Source of the DNA: Ponticoccus alexandrii
Lineage (GTDB): Bacteria > Pseudomonadota > Alphaproteobacteria > Rhodobacterales > Rhodobacteraceae
Direction: 5' to 3'
NCBI RefSeq assembly: GCF_016806125.1
Contig: NZ_CP047170.1
Location: 372,001 to 436,000, forward strand
Length of the DNA stretch: 64,000 nt
A program made the position numbers and the translations under genes. A model generated the notes under the pieces. The model was not told where the DNA came from and did no database searches. It saw only the letters and a program-made list of their open reading frames with translations. Below, in pieces: positions 38,453-46,557 of the stretch (positions are counted from its first letter, which is position 1; each line of letters begins with the position of its first letter).

Positions 38453-38548
38453 TATTGGTACTTATTGGTTGGGCCAAATGTCGCCCTCGCAGAGCCAATG
38501 TGTCAAATGTTTTTTCACCGCAGAAAACAATTTTCCCTTTTGGTAAAG
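38453..38548. promoter_or_regulatory. tmm upstream region: GGAAAA element and ATTGGT repeats
   Basis: Plus strand GAAAACAATTTTCCC then TTTTGGTAAAG (38523-38548). On the minus strand this is TTTACC-AAAA-GGGAAAA followed by TTGTTTTC, an inverted TTTnCC-N4-GGnAAA repeat. Closer to tmm, ATTGGT occurs twice (38454-38470) next to GGGCCAAAT. Confidence 0.5.
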
Positions 38549-38657
38549 CAAAGACGGCTTGAAAACGGGCTTTTCAGTGGTAGAAATTGGCATGCCGGGT
38601 TCAAGCTTCGCACATACCATTGCCCTGACCTCGCTCTTTCCCAATGATCGTGTCGGG

Positions 38658-39890
38658 ATGAGCGAACCTGTCAACGTGGGCTTCCTTGCGCCGCTGAGCG
38701 GGCCGGTCAGTTCATGGGGCCTGCCGGGGCTGAACGGATGCAAGCTTTGGGCGGAATGGCTGAACAAGGCGGGGGGCATCCTGATCGGCGGACGCCGCTA
38801 CCCTCTGCGCATCATTCCCTTCGACTGCGGCTACGATCCGCAGCGCGCGATGGAGGGCGCGCGGCATCTGGTTCTGACCGAAGGGGTAAGCCTGCTGATG
38901 ATGCTGGGCGGCGACACTTTCACGCCGCTCCGGTCCTTCCTCAACCAGAAACGGGTGCTGACCTCGACGCTGCTGCCCAGCGACCTGTCGCCGGACACCC
39001 GCTACCTGATCGCGCCTTCCGAGGTGCACCCGGTCTTCAACGTCACCGCCGTCGAGTGGCTGGCCAGGAATGAGCCGCAGCGCCGCCGCATCGCGATGTG
39101 CAGCCAGAAGGACGCGCTGGGGCTGCCCTCGACGGCGACCTATCGCGCAGCATTCGAGGCGGCGGGCCTGCCGGTGGTCAAGGACATCCTCTACGATCCG
39201 GAAGAGACCGACGTGGCCGCCGTCATCGACCCGATGCTGGCCGAGAACCCGGACGTCTTGTGCTGGTGCACCAGCTACACGCCGATGGTCCATGCCATGA
39301 CGGAATACGCTTTTCAGGCCGGGTTCGAGGGCCGCATCCTGTCCTGCACCTTTGACAACTATCCGCGCTGCGTGGAGCGGACCTCGCGCGCCTTCATGGA
39401 AGGCACGCTGTTCCAGTTCCCCGATTTCGACGACCCGAAGCTGGCGCGCAAGGCCTTCTTCTTCAACCGTCCGAAAGAGTTTTTCCGCGAGTACAACGCC
39501 CGCTACCCGGGCACGTGGAGCGCGGTCAGCTGGGAGTACGTGGCCATCCTCGAGATCTGGCACGCTGCCGTGGAAAAGGTGGCCTCGGTCTCGCCTGTCT
39601 CTGTGCTGACCACCATGAAGCAGATGGAGCCGACCCACGCCTTCGGCCCCGCGCGCTGGTGGGGCGAGCATGTCTTCGGCATCGACAACGCGCTGATCGG
39701 GGACTGGCCGGTGGTGCGAATCGAGGACGGCAAGGCCAGGATCGCCGAGTTCCGGTCGGTGCCCGACTGGCTGAAGCGGCACGAGACGCTGCTGCGCAAG
39801 CACCTGCACGCGCTGGGGCAGCTTTGGCAGCAGCGCGCGGAAACCGGCGCGATTCAGACCGGCCTGCTGACCCGCGAAGCCGGGGATTGA
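38658..39890 (+). CDS. Periplasmic-binding-fold (type 1, AmiC/LivK-like) protein without signal peptide
   Basis: 410 aa starting MSEPVNVGFLAPLSGPVSSW. The sequence follows the branched-chain amino-acid/amide-binding fold (GFLAPLSGPVSSWGLPGLNG, IPFDCGYDPQRAMEGARHLV, DALGLPSTATYRAAFEAAGL). There is no signal peptide or lipobox in this frame, even with the longer frame to 38559, and no ABC permease or ATPase gene is adjacent. That is the layout of cytosolic sensors such as AmiC rather than of transporter components. It diverges from tmm and converges on a GntR gene, so a role in sensing amines or amides for this locus is possible; the ligand is unknown. Confidence 0.85.
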   Translation: MSEPVNVGFLAPLSGPVSSWGLPGLNGCKLWAEWLNKAGGILIGGRRYPLRIIPFDCGYDPQRAMEGARHLVLTEGVSLLMMLGGDTFTPLRSFLNQKRVLTSTLLPSDLSPDTRYLIAPSEVHPVFNVTAVEWLARNEPQRRRIAMCSQKDALGLPSTATYRAAFEAAGLPVVKDILYDPEETDVAAVIDPMLAENPDVLCWCTSYTPMVHAMTEYAFQAGFEGRILSCTFDNYPRCVERTSRAFMEGTLFQFPDFDDPKLARKAFFFNRPKEFFREYNARYPGTWSAVSWEYVAILEIWHAAVEKVASVSPVSVLTTMKQMEPTHAFGPARWWGEHVFGIDNALIGDWPVVRIEDGKARIAEFRSVPDWLKRHETLLRKHLHALGQLWQQRAETGAIQTGLLTREAGD

Positions 39891-40029
39891 CCGGCCTCCG
39901 GCTGGCACGCCGTCGTGCTGGATGCGGGCAAGCGGTTACGGGTAAACCATGCGATGTCGGAAGGCGCGGTCTCTGCCGGGTGTAATCCGGGCCTGAGCGA
40001 AACCCGCATACAGGCGCGGGGCAGGGGCC

Positions 40030-40749
40030 TCAGCGCTCGTGCAGGAACAGCTTCTGCTCTTCCACGAGATGCAGCTTGGTGATCTCGACCGCTGCCTCGA
40101 CATCCCGCGTGGCAATCGCGTTGAAGAGCGAGTTGAACCGCGCCTGATAGGCTTGGATCCGGCCGGGCGTCAGGTGCTTGCGCATCAGCGCGGTGCGGAA
40201 GCTCTGGCGGCAGACTTCGATCGTCAGTTCGTAGCAGGCTTCGAGCAGGGGGTTCCGCGTTGCGCGCGCGATGGAGCGGTAGAACTCTTCCTCGCGCCTG
40301 ATGAATTCGTTGAGATCGGTGCGCACCGCCTCGATGCGGGCCACGACGCGGGCCAGTTCTTCGAGGTCCTTGGGCGTCATGTTCATCACCGCAAGGCGGA
40401 TCATCTCGGGCTCGATGATCGACCGCACGATCAGGTGGTCGAGGGGGCTGGTCCGCTCTCCGATGGAGCCCTGAAGCGGGGCCTCCGACTTGTAGGACTG
40501 GTAGGTCACAAAGCTGCCGCTGCCCTGCCGCCGCCGGACCATGTCGCGGCTTTCCAGCACATCCAATGCCTCGCGCACGGTGTTGCGCGATACGCCGAGT
40601 TCCGAGGCCAGTGCCCGCTCGCTCGGCAGGCGGGAATCCGGCGGATACTCCCCCGACTGGATGCGGACGAAAAGCTTGTCCACCACGATGCGGACCGTTT
40701 CCCCGATGCTGGGCTGTGCATCGAACGTGCTGAGTCTGGTCTGGTTCAT
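40030..40749 (-). CDS. GntR-family regulator, FadR/FCD type
   Basis: 239 aa from the ATG at 40749 (MNQTRLSTFDAQ). Winged HTH: RLPSERALASELGVSRNTVR then EALDVLESRDMVRRRQGSGS. The FCD domain begins near SPLDHLIVRSIIEPEMIRLAV. Located between the binding-fold gene and amt2, pointing toward the former. Repeated ATTGGT/ACCAAT sequences before tmm and amt2 resemble the half-sites of FadR-type operators, which makes it a candidate regulator of these flanks. Confidence 0.9.
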   Translation of the reverse strand: MNQTRLSTFDAQPSIGETVRIVVDKLFVRIQSGEYPPDSRLPSERALASELGVSRNTVREALDVLESRDMVRRRQGSGSFVTYQSYKSEAPLQGSIGERTSPLDHLIVRSIIEPEMIRLAVMNMTPKDLEELARVVARIEAVRTDLNEFIRREEEFYRSIARATRNPLLEACYELTIEVCRQSFRTALMRKHLTPGRIQAYQARFNSLFNAIATRDVEAAVEITKLHLVEEQKLFLHER

Positions 40750-40842
40750 CGGTGCTTCCGTCACGGCGATCCCGGTGCGTTTGCGGCCCCTTCCCGGGGC
40801 GTGCAACCTGTCTTACGCGACAAGCGGCGCGGGATACAAGAA

Positions 40843-40865
40843 GGCCCCGGCGCGACGCCGGGGCC
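40843..40865 (-). terminator. Terminator after amt2
   Basis: GGCCCCGGCG (40843-40852), 3-nt loop, CGCCGGGGCC (40856-40865). On the minus strand it follows the amt2 stop by 18 bp and is followed by TTCTTGT. Confidence 0.7.
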
Positions 40866-40883
40866 TGTCATTGCGCATTTGGG

Positions 40884-42323
40884 TCAGCTGCGCGCCAGCC
40901 CGTCTGGCGTTCCCGCAGCCGCCGCTGGATCATAGGTCCGCGCCGTTGCACCCGCACCCGGTAGGCTGTCCGCATGGGTGTGCACGTCCGGCTCGAGATC
41001 CCAGTAGAGCTTGTCCAGACCATCGATCTGGTCTTTCTCGTCGACGCGCAGACCGACGGTGGCCTTCAGGATCACCGACAGGATCAACGCGGTGACAACG
41101 CCGGTCCCGACGCAGGTCACGATCCCGGCAAGCTGCATCAGCAGGGAAATCTCGCCATGCTGGAAGGCATAGGCGCCTTCCTCGATGCCCAGGTATCCGC
41201 CGCGCGGGGTGCCCGCCTTGAAGATGCCGAGGAAGACCATCCCCAGCGTCCCAGACCCAAGGAACAGCGGGAACAGCTTGTGCTCGTCGATGCCGCGCTT
41301 GAGCGTGAACTCGTAGACGACATAAGCGGCAAAGGGCGCGACGAGGCCCAGCAGCAGCGCCTGCCACGGCAGGTAGACGTCAAAGCCCGAGGCCCCTGCC
41401 ACGTATCCCGCAAGCGGTCCGAGCAGGGTGTAGGCGTAGTTCTTCGAGGCATAGGCGAGGATCAGCCCGGTCACCGCGCCGCCGGCCCAGACAAGGGCGT
41501 AGTTGTTCAGCGCGACGCCGACGCTGGTTTCCGCCATCGTGACGCTGACCGCCATCGCTTCGGGGTCGAAGAAGAACAGGCAGGACAGGATGACCATCGG
41601 CAAGCCGGCGAAGATCAGCAGCAGACCCGGCGCGCAAAGGCCGATGCTGGGGGCCAGATAGGCCGAGACGCGCGGATGGGGTTCCATCATGCCGGGGCGC
41701 TTGCCCAGCATCGGGGTGAAGACCAGCAGCATCCCCGCCGGGAACATGTAGACGAAGCCTACGCCGAAGAAGTCGTGAAACCCGAGGTTCGTCAGCGGGC
41801 CGACCGACCCCCACGTCACGAGGCTGAGCGCCGAGGAGACGACGGTCGCGACCACGCAGGTGATGTAATAGGCGGCGGGCTTCATGCGCTCGGCGACCGA
41901 GAAGTGCAGCAGCACGTTGATGATGCCCGCAAAGACCGCGAGGAAGAAGACGAAGATCTGGAAGGTGTTCAGGCCCGGAAAGACCGCCGGGTCCACCCGG
42001 TGGGCAAGGCTGTTGGTCATGGCCCCGCCGATCCACCAGTCCTTGATGGAATCCATCAGCGTGCCTTCGACCATGATGTAGTACTGCGCCGCCCAGAAGC
42101 CAAACCCGATCACGTAGTAGGTGGCGAAGCCAAGGAAGAACCCCAGCGTTTTTTCGATGGTAGAGTTGAACAGGTTCCTGCGCCGCGTGGTGCCCGCGTC
42201 GATCATCAGCAGCCCGACCACGACAAGGATCGCACCGACGGTGCCCGAGGCGTACAGCAGGTTCTGCACGAGTTGGCTGAGCGTCACCTGTTCTGCATAG
42301 ATGGTGCTAATATCCAGTGACAT
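40884..42323 (-). CDS. Divergent Amt/MEP-family transporter lacking the twin histidines
   Basis: 479 aa from ATG 42323 (GGATG upstream). About 11 membrane helices and the cytosolic C-terminal LRVDEKDQIDGLD tail are Amt-like. However, the first pore histidine is Tyr192 (HDFFGVGFVYMFPAG; the preceding Asp184 is kept). The segment expected to hold the second (GIDEHKLFPLFLGSGTLG, around residue 353) has no aligned His. Twin-His loss should change deprotonation and transport of ammonium. By location, next to tmm and a GntR gene, it may carry a methylated amine or act as a sensor; this is inference. The frame extends to 42860 without support. Confidence 0.85.
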   Translation of the reverse strand: MSLDISTIYAEQVTLSQLVQNLLYASGTVGAILVVVGLLMIDAGTTRRRNLFNSTIEKTLGFFLGFATYYVIGFGFWAAQYYIMVEGTLMDSIKDWWIGGAMTNSLAHRVDPAVFPGLNTFQIFVFFLAVFAGIINVLLHFSVAERMKPAAYYITCVVATVVSSALSLVTWGSVGPLTNLGFHDFFGVGFVYMFPAGMLLVFTPMLGKRPGMMEPHPRVSAYLAPSIGLCAPGLLLIFAGLPMVILSCLFFFDPEAMAVSVTMAETSVGVALNNYALVWAGGAVTGLILAYASKNYAYTLLGPLAGYVAGASGFDVYLPWQALLLGLVAPFAAYVVYEFTLKRGIDEHKLFPLFLGSGTLGMVFLGIFKAGTPRGGYLGIEEGAYAFQHGEISLLMQLAGIVTCVGTGVVTALILSVILKATVGLRVDEKDQIDGLDKLYWDLEPDVHTHADSLPGAGATARTYDPAAAAGTPDGLARS

Positions 42324-42397
42324 TACGTCATCCCTCTTGGTTCTGGTTCTCTTGGTGGACACGTGCCGGCGCGTTGGCGGCTTGGGGTCCTGCAAAA

Positions 42398-42423
42398 GAC
42401 CAATGTTGATATATTGGACCAAT
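42398..42423. promoter_or_regulatory. ATTGGTC repeat/palindrome upstream of amt2
   Basis: ATTGGACCAAT (42413-42423) is palindromic around its central base and lies about 90 bp before the amt2 start. On the minus strand ATTGGTC occurs twice, 19 bp apart. A separate inverted repeat TGGTCTG-6-CAGACCA is at 42698-42717. Confidence 0.45.
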
Positions 42424-43084
42424 TTGTACCGAATGGGCCTGTTTGGTCGCGGGCATGATGCAGGAAGAAGGCTTATGGACCAAAGAGTTTTCTTCATGAG
42501 GGGAAATTTTTTTGCCGCTGCTGCATTGCTCGGAAGCGGTTCCAGAGAGTGCAGGGTAAGGAAGTTCTTATTTATATCATTGTTTTTCAGAGCCTTGATC
42601 CCTCTTTGCATCATGGGGAGCGATTCCATATCGTTGCTTCGCCCTCTTCGTCTTCGGCTGTGGGATAGGGTCAGGAGGAGTCCGATGGTTCGTGGTCTGG
42701 TCTGTTCAATCAGACCAATAGGCGCGAATCCTCGGCCCAAAATCGGCGCGCAACTCTGCGTTATGGGGTGGGGAGTCATGGCAAACCGCGGAGCTTTTCC
42801 AGACAGGGTGACAACGCGGCGCCTTGGATGCCGCTCTATCCGATGTTCTGGCAGTCGCATTCGGCACCGATCCAGCTGAGCCTCGAGCCCTGCAAACGCG
42901 ACCCGGTTTGAACCGAGGCGTGTCCTGACATCATCGCCCGCACCTTCGCGCTGTGCGAAACCCTTGAGGAAACGCCGGTCGCGGGGCCGAGCGGCACCGT
43001 TGACCTGGGTGCCGTCTGGAGCGTGATCGACAACCGCGTGGACATGTCGGGCGCTAATAATGCGACGTTCACGACGTCCCGCTT
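42424..43084. other. Intergenic/degraded region upstream of amt2
   Basis: No intact gene. A GTTTTC...GGGGAAATTTTTTT stretch at about 42487-42513 faintly resembles the GGAAAA elements. From about 42927 an open frame (IIARTFALCETLEETPVAGP...) ends in a stop at 43081-43083 with no recognisable domain, probably decayed phage or accessory DNA. Confidence 0.4.
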
Positions 43085-43372
43085 ATGGTGACGCAGCTAG
43101 AGAAGGGCGACACCGCGATCATCGACCAGATCCGGTCGGGCGCGCTGCCGTCCAGGCCGGCCGCCGGGCTGAGCGAGGCGAAATTGGCGCAGGTCGAGGC
43201 CATGCTATCCGCCGCCACCCACATGAAGAACGCAGAGGAGACGGTTGTCCGCGTGGCCGGGCGTCTGGAGGGCGACCTTGGCGACGATGCCCGTAGGGCC
43301 GACCTGGTCGGGATTTTCGACAATCGCGTTGCGGACGCGATCCGCGCCATACCGGAGCAATCCGCTGTCTGA
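43085..43372 (+). CDS. Hypothetical 95-aa protein, possibly a remnant
   Basis: MVTQLEKGDTAIIDQIRSGA... is hydrophilic and alanine-rich, predicted helical, with no family I recognise. No clear Shine-Dalgarno. It lies in a region of transposase and recombinase remnants, so it may not be functional. Confidence 0.35.
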   Translation: MVTQLEKGDTAIIDQIRSGALPSRPAAGLSEAKLAQVEAMLSAATHMKNAEETVVRVAGRLEGDLGDDARRADLVGIFDNRVADAIRAIPEQSAV

Positions 43373-43440
43373 CGTCAGTGGCCTGCTGCGGGTTTGATGG
43401 ACACGAGGATAAGATCGTGACCATGAAACTGGAGAGTGGA

Positions 43441-43515
43441 AATGAAGAGACGGAAGTTCAGCCGGGCGTTCAGGATCGAAGCGGTTAAGCTGGTGACCGA
43501 GCGGGGCGTGTCGGT
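43441..43515 (+). pseudogene. 5' fragment of IS3-type transposase OrfA
   Basis: MKRRKFSRAFRIEAVKLVTE is the standard N-terminus of IS3-family OrfA. After about 25 codons the sequence switches to a serine recombinase fragment, so the element was truncated by a recombination or deletion event. Confidence 0.6.
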
Positions 43516-44010
43516 CACCGCACCGATTTCGACCGGCCGTGGACCCGCGCGACCGTCCATCAGGTGCTGACCAACGAAAAATACGTCGGGAACACTGTTT
43601 TCGCGAAGGTGTCATTCAAGCTGTAGCAGCGCCGTGTGGTGAGCCCGCGGGAGATGTGGATCCGGGTCGAGTGTGCATATCCCGCCATCGTCGATCAGGA
43701 GCTTTTCCTGCGTGCGCGTGAAATTGTAGATGCCCGGAGCCGATATTTCTCGGACGGGGAGCTGCTCGACGCGCTGCGCGCGATCCTCCAGCGACAAGGC
43801 ATGCTGTCGGGCCTGATTATCGACGAGGAGGAAACCTGCCGTCCTCCAGCGTCTATCGCAGCCGCTTCGGCAGTCTCCTGCGCGCATACCGTCTGATCGG
43901 ATACGAGCCGGATCGCGACTACAGCTATATCGAGGCAAATCGGGCTCTGCGGCAGGCGCATCCGCAGGTCGTGGCCGAGATCATCGCCGGGATCACCCGG
44001 CATGACGGGC
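43516..44010 (+). pseudogene. Degraded serine recombinase (resolvase/invertase), C-terminal part
   Basis: Pieces in shifting frames match the C-terminal region of large serine recombinases: DRPWTRATVHQVLTNEKYVG at 43530, a stop in the frame after VSFKL (43624), then SPREMWIRVECAYPAIVDQE and ARSRYFSDGELLDALRAIL to SGLIIDEEE. After a frameshift near 43835 it continues PSSSVYRSRFGSLLRAYRLI and PHPQV-like QAHPQVVAEIIAGI. The catalytic N-terminal domain is missing, so it is inactive. Confidence 0.7.
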
Positions 44011-44019
44011 GGCTGTGCA

Positions 44020-44360
44020 GAACCCGGATACCCGCCGTGACCCTGTTGAAGCTGACCGATGATGCGGCCCGTGTCGTCGCCATCCTCCGGCACCCAGCGC
44101 ACCTTGCGCGCCAGATCGTCCCGTCCCGCGGTCCGCAAGGCCGCGCGCTCATGCGCGAGCACGCGCTCCCCGCTCGCGCGGCCGAGGGCCCGGTTGCGCC
44201 CCGCCACGTCGAACTTACGGGCGATGTGCAGCATCTGCTCCAGCTCCTGTGGCGGCTGTTGGTGCGACAGCGTCGTCGGCCCGATCCAGAGCTGCGCCGC
44301 CTCGCGTAACCGCTTCCCGCCGAAACTCCGGCGTCGGTCTGTTTCCGTTTCCCATAGAAC
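44020..44360 (-). pseudogene. Possible transposase remnant (minus strand)
   Basis: On the minus strand MGNGNRPTPEFRREAV (from about 44354) resembles the start of IS3-type OrfA (TPEFRREAV). The sequence after it needs frame changes to stay open. Only this short motif supports the call. Confidence 0.3.
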
Positions 44361-44494
44361 ACCTCTTGCTCTCTCAGTTGGTGCTCTCCACTTTTTTCCG
44401 GCAAGTCCGGGGATCATCGTGAACGCGCTCATGTTCACAGAGGGAGGGCGGCGGTTCGGGTAATGGGGGTGGCGGAGAGACGGTTCATCTGGTC

Positions 44495-44522
44495 TTTACA
44501 GAGGGTCCATATGGACTATATT
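44495..44522 (+). promoter_or_regulatory. Promoter with palindromic operator for RES-Xre operon
   Basis: TTTACA (44495-44500), 16 bp, TATATT (44517-44522). The spacer contains the perfect palindrome GTCCATATGGAC (44505-44516), exactly between -35 and -10, the classic position for autorepression by the antitoxin. Confidence 0.65.
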
Positions 44523-44541
44523 TGAGCCGATGGAGGACGCC

Positions 44542-44931
44542 ATGTACGTTGCAGAAAAAACTCGGGAACCCGCGCAAATAAACGCCGTCGCGTTGAAAGC
44601 TTACGCCCGCGTGGCTGATGCTTGGGGTCTCAGCCTTAAGGAAGCGGCCGGCCTTGCCGACATGTCGGAGAGCACGTGGAAGCGCGCCAAGAAGCCGGAT
44701 TTCGCTGGGGAACTCACCAAGGACCAACTGCTGCGGCTCAGTGCGGTGATCGGCATTTACAAGTCGCTCGATCTCTATTTCTCCGAGCCGCTCGCGCGAA
44801 GCTGGTTCACCCGACCGAACGCCGGTCCGCTGTTTGGTGGCAGCCGTCCAATTGACACCGCCATCGACGGGGGCTTGCCACAGATCCTCGCTGTTCGGAC
44901 CTATTTGGATGCGTTGCGTGGTGGGGCATGA
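44542..44931 (+). CDS. Xre/MbcA/ParS-type antitoxin
   Basis: 129 aa from the ATG at 44542, chosen because GGAGG lies 5 bp before it; an upstream ATG at 44530 is in frame. An Xre-like N-terminal HTH (ARVADAWGLSLKEAAGLADM, SESTWKRAKK) is followed by the MbcA/ParS toxin-binding domain (LYFSEPLARSWFTRPNAGPL, FGGSRPIDTAIDGGLPQIL). It would neutralise the RES toxin and repress the operon. Overlaps the toxin gene by 4 bp. Confidence 0.9.
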   Translation: MYVAEKTREPAQINAVALKAYARVADAWGLSLKEAAGLADMSESTWKRAKKPDFAGELTKDQLLRLSAVIGIYKSLDLYFSEPLARSWFTRPNAGPLFGGSRPIDTAIDGGLPQILAVRTYLDALRGGA

Positions 44932-45629
44932 AGCAGACCGAGATTTCCGATCGTGGTCTCGTTCGTCTGCTGCCCGCCACTTACCACAAGCCGCCATCGC
45001 TGCGCGGCCTCGTCGATACCGATGACGAGATGGAGATTTTGGCAGAGATAGAGGGCCTGACGAGCGGTCGTCTCCAGGCCGAGCGGGGACGCAACCCGCA
45101 CCTGGATCCGCGCGAGCTTGCGTGGCAGCGCCGGAGCCGCGACCTCCGCATTTACGGAGGCAGTCATGTCAATGCCGCTTTCACCTACACTAGAGAAGGC
45201 GGAAACCGATTTAATACCGGGGATCGCGGCGCTTGGTACTGCGCATGGGATGTGATGGTTTCCGTCAGCGAAGTGGCGTGGCACCGCACGCGCGAACTCG
45301 GTTTTACCGGCAGCTTCCATGACAGCGCCCGATATGTGGAACTGCTGGCAGACTTTATCGGGGTGTTCGATGACATGACCGACGAGGCAGGTCATCCGGC
45401 GCTGCATCCGGATCCGGCGGTCGGATATCCCGAAGGACAAAGCCTGGCCCAGCATCTGCGCCGGACTGGATCCCGGGGCCTGGTTTACCCCTCGGTCCGG
45501 GCGCTAGCGCCGGGCGGGAATTGCCTGGTTTGCTTCGAGCCGCATGCGATCCAGAACGTCAGGCCCGGCGCGTCTTGGGATCTTGTTTGGGATGGGACGC
45601 CGCACTACTCGATAACAGCTGTCGGCTGA
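44928..45629 (+). CDS. RES-domain toxin (NAD+ phosphorylase family)
   Basis: 233 aa. The RES domain has the Arg-Gly/Arg, Glu, Ser pattern: RIYGGSHVNAAFTYTREGGN RF region, CAWDVMVSVSEVAWHR and LVYPSVRALAPGGNCLVCFEP. RES toxins such as MbcT deplete NAD+ by phosphorolysis. The pair lies at the edge of a mobile-element scar, typical for an addiction module. Both genes look intact. Confidence 0.9.
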   Translation: MKQTEISDRGLVRLLPATYHKPPSLRGLVDTDDEMEILAEIEGLTSGRLQAERGRNPHLDPRELAWQRRSRDLRIYGGSHVNAAFTYTREGGNRFNTGDRGAWYCAWDVMVSVSEVAWHRTRELGFTGSFHDSARYVELLADFIGVFDDMTDEAGHPALHPDPAVGYPEGQSLAQHLRRTGSRGLVYPSVRALAPGGNCLVCFEPHAIQNVRPGASWDLVWDGTPHYSITAVG

Positions 45630-45796
45630 CGCGTTAAAACGCATGAACAAGGCTGACGCTTTTGATTGCCCCCCACATGATGACACATCCTGATCGCGCG
45701 TGTCGGTTCAAGTGATGACCAGCACGCTGGCGATGCCATTTTCCTGTTCCCGTACATCTCACGTCCCTGAAGACGCAGCTGCAGGCTGCGTCACGC

Positions 45797-46471
45797 TCAG
45801 ACGCTGTCTTTGACGCGGTCCCACGTGTTCATCAGGTGCCTGGCCATGACCTCGCCCAGTGCAGTCCCGTCCCGGCGCAGAAGCGCGTCGGCCATCTGTT
45901 CGTGTTCGGCCACAGCGGCGGCCCAGTGGGGCGGGGTCCGGTTGCCGATGAACCGGATCCGCTTCAGCCGCGCCTGAATATTGCGCTGCATGTCGCACAG
46001 GATCTCGTTGCCCGACAGTTCGCTCAGCCGTGAATGGAAGGCCTGATTCAGCTTGTAATATGCCAGCCGCTCGCGCTTTTCGTACAGGTCCAGCATCTCT
46101 TTGTGCAGCACCATAAGGGCTGCGATCTCGTCGTCGCTGGCCCGTTGGCAAGCCAGTGCCCCCGCGAGTTGCTCCAGATGCCCAAGAACTTCGAGCATCG
46201 AGAACACGTCCTGCGCGGTCAGCTTTCGCACCACCGCCCCGCGCGAGGGTCGGATGATGACCAGCCCCTCGGCGGCCAGCGTGCGCAGCGCTTCGCGGAA
46301 CGGCGTGCGCGACACCTCGAGCTGCTCGATCAGCCGCGTCTCGTCGATGCGGCTGCCCGGTTCCAGATAGCCCTCGATGATCAGATCGCGAATCCGGTTC
46401 GCCACCTGATCGTGAAGGGTCTGCTTGCGGATCGCGACGGGGCCGGCCGCCGCAACGCCAAGATTCTCCAT
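45797..46471 (-). CDS. GntR-family regulator, FCD domain
   Basis: 224 aa from ATG 46471. HTH: QVANRIRDLIIEGYLEPGSR, DETRLIEQLEVSRTPFREAL; FCD: VFSMLEVLGHLEQLAGALA then NQAFHSRLSELSGN and VAEHEQMADAL with the metal-ligand histidines. It diverges from the pdxA-like remnant and TRAP operon downstream, which it probably regulates in response to the transported acid. Confidence 0.9.
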   Translation of the reverse strand: MENLGVAAAGPVAIRKQTLHDQVANRIRDLIIEGYLEPGSRIDETRLIEQLEVSRTPFREALRTLAAEGLVIIRPSRGAVVRKLTAQDVFSMLEVLGHLEQLAGALACQRASDDEIAALMVLHKEMLDLYEKRERLAYYKLNQAFHSRLSELSGNEILCDMQRNIQARLKRIRFIGNRTPPHWAAAVAEHEQMADALLRRDGTALGEVMARHLMNTWDRVKDSV

Positions 46472-46557
46472 GCCTGCACTCCCGGCTGCACTTTTACGGA
46501 CACTATAGGACGTCTTGCCTTGCACGGCGAGAGTGCGCAAAGTATTTCATATACAAA

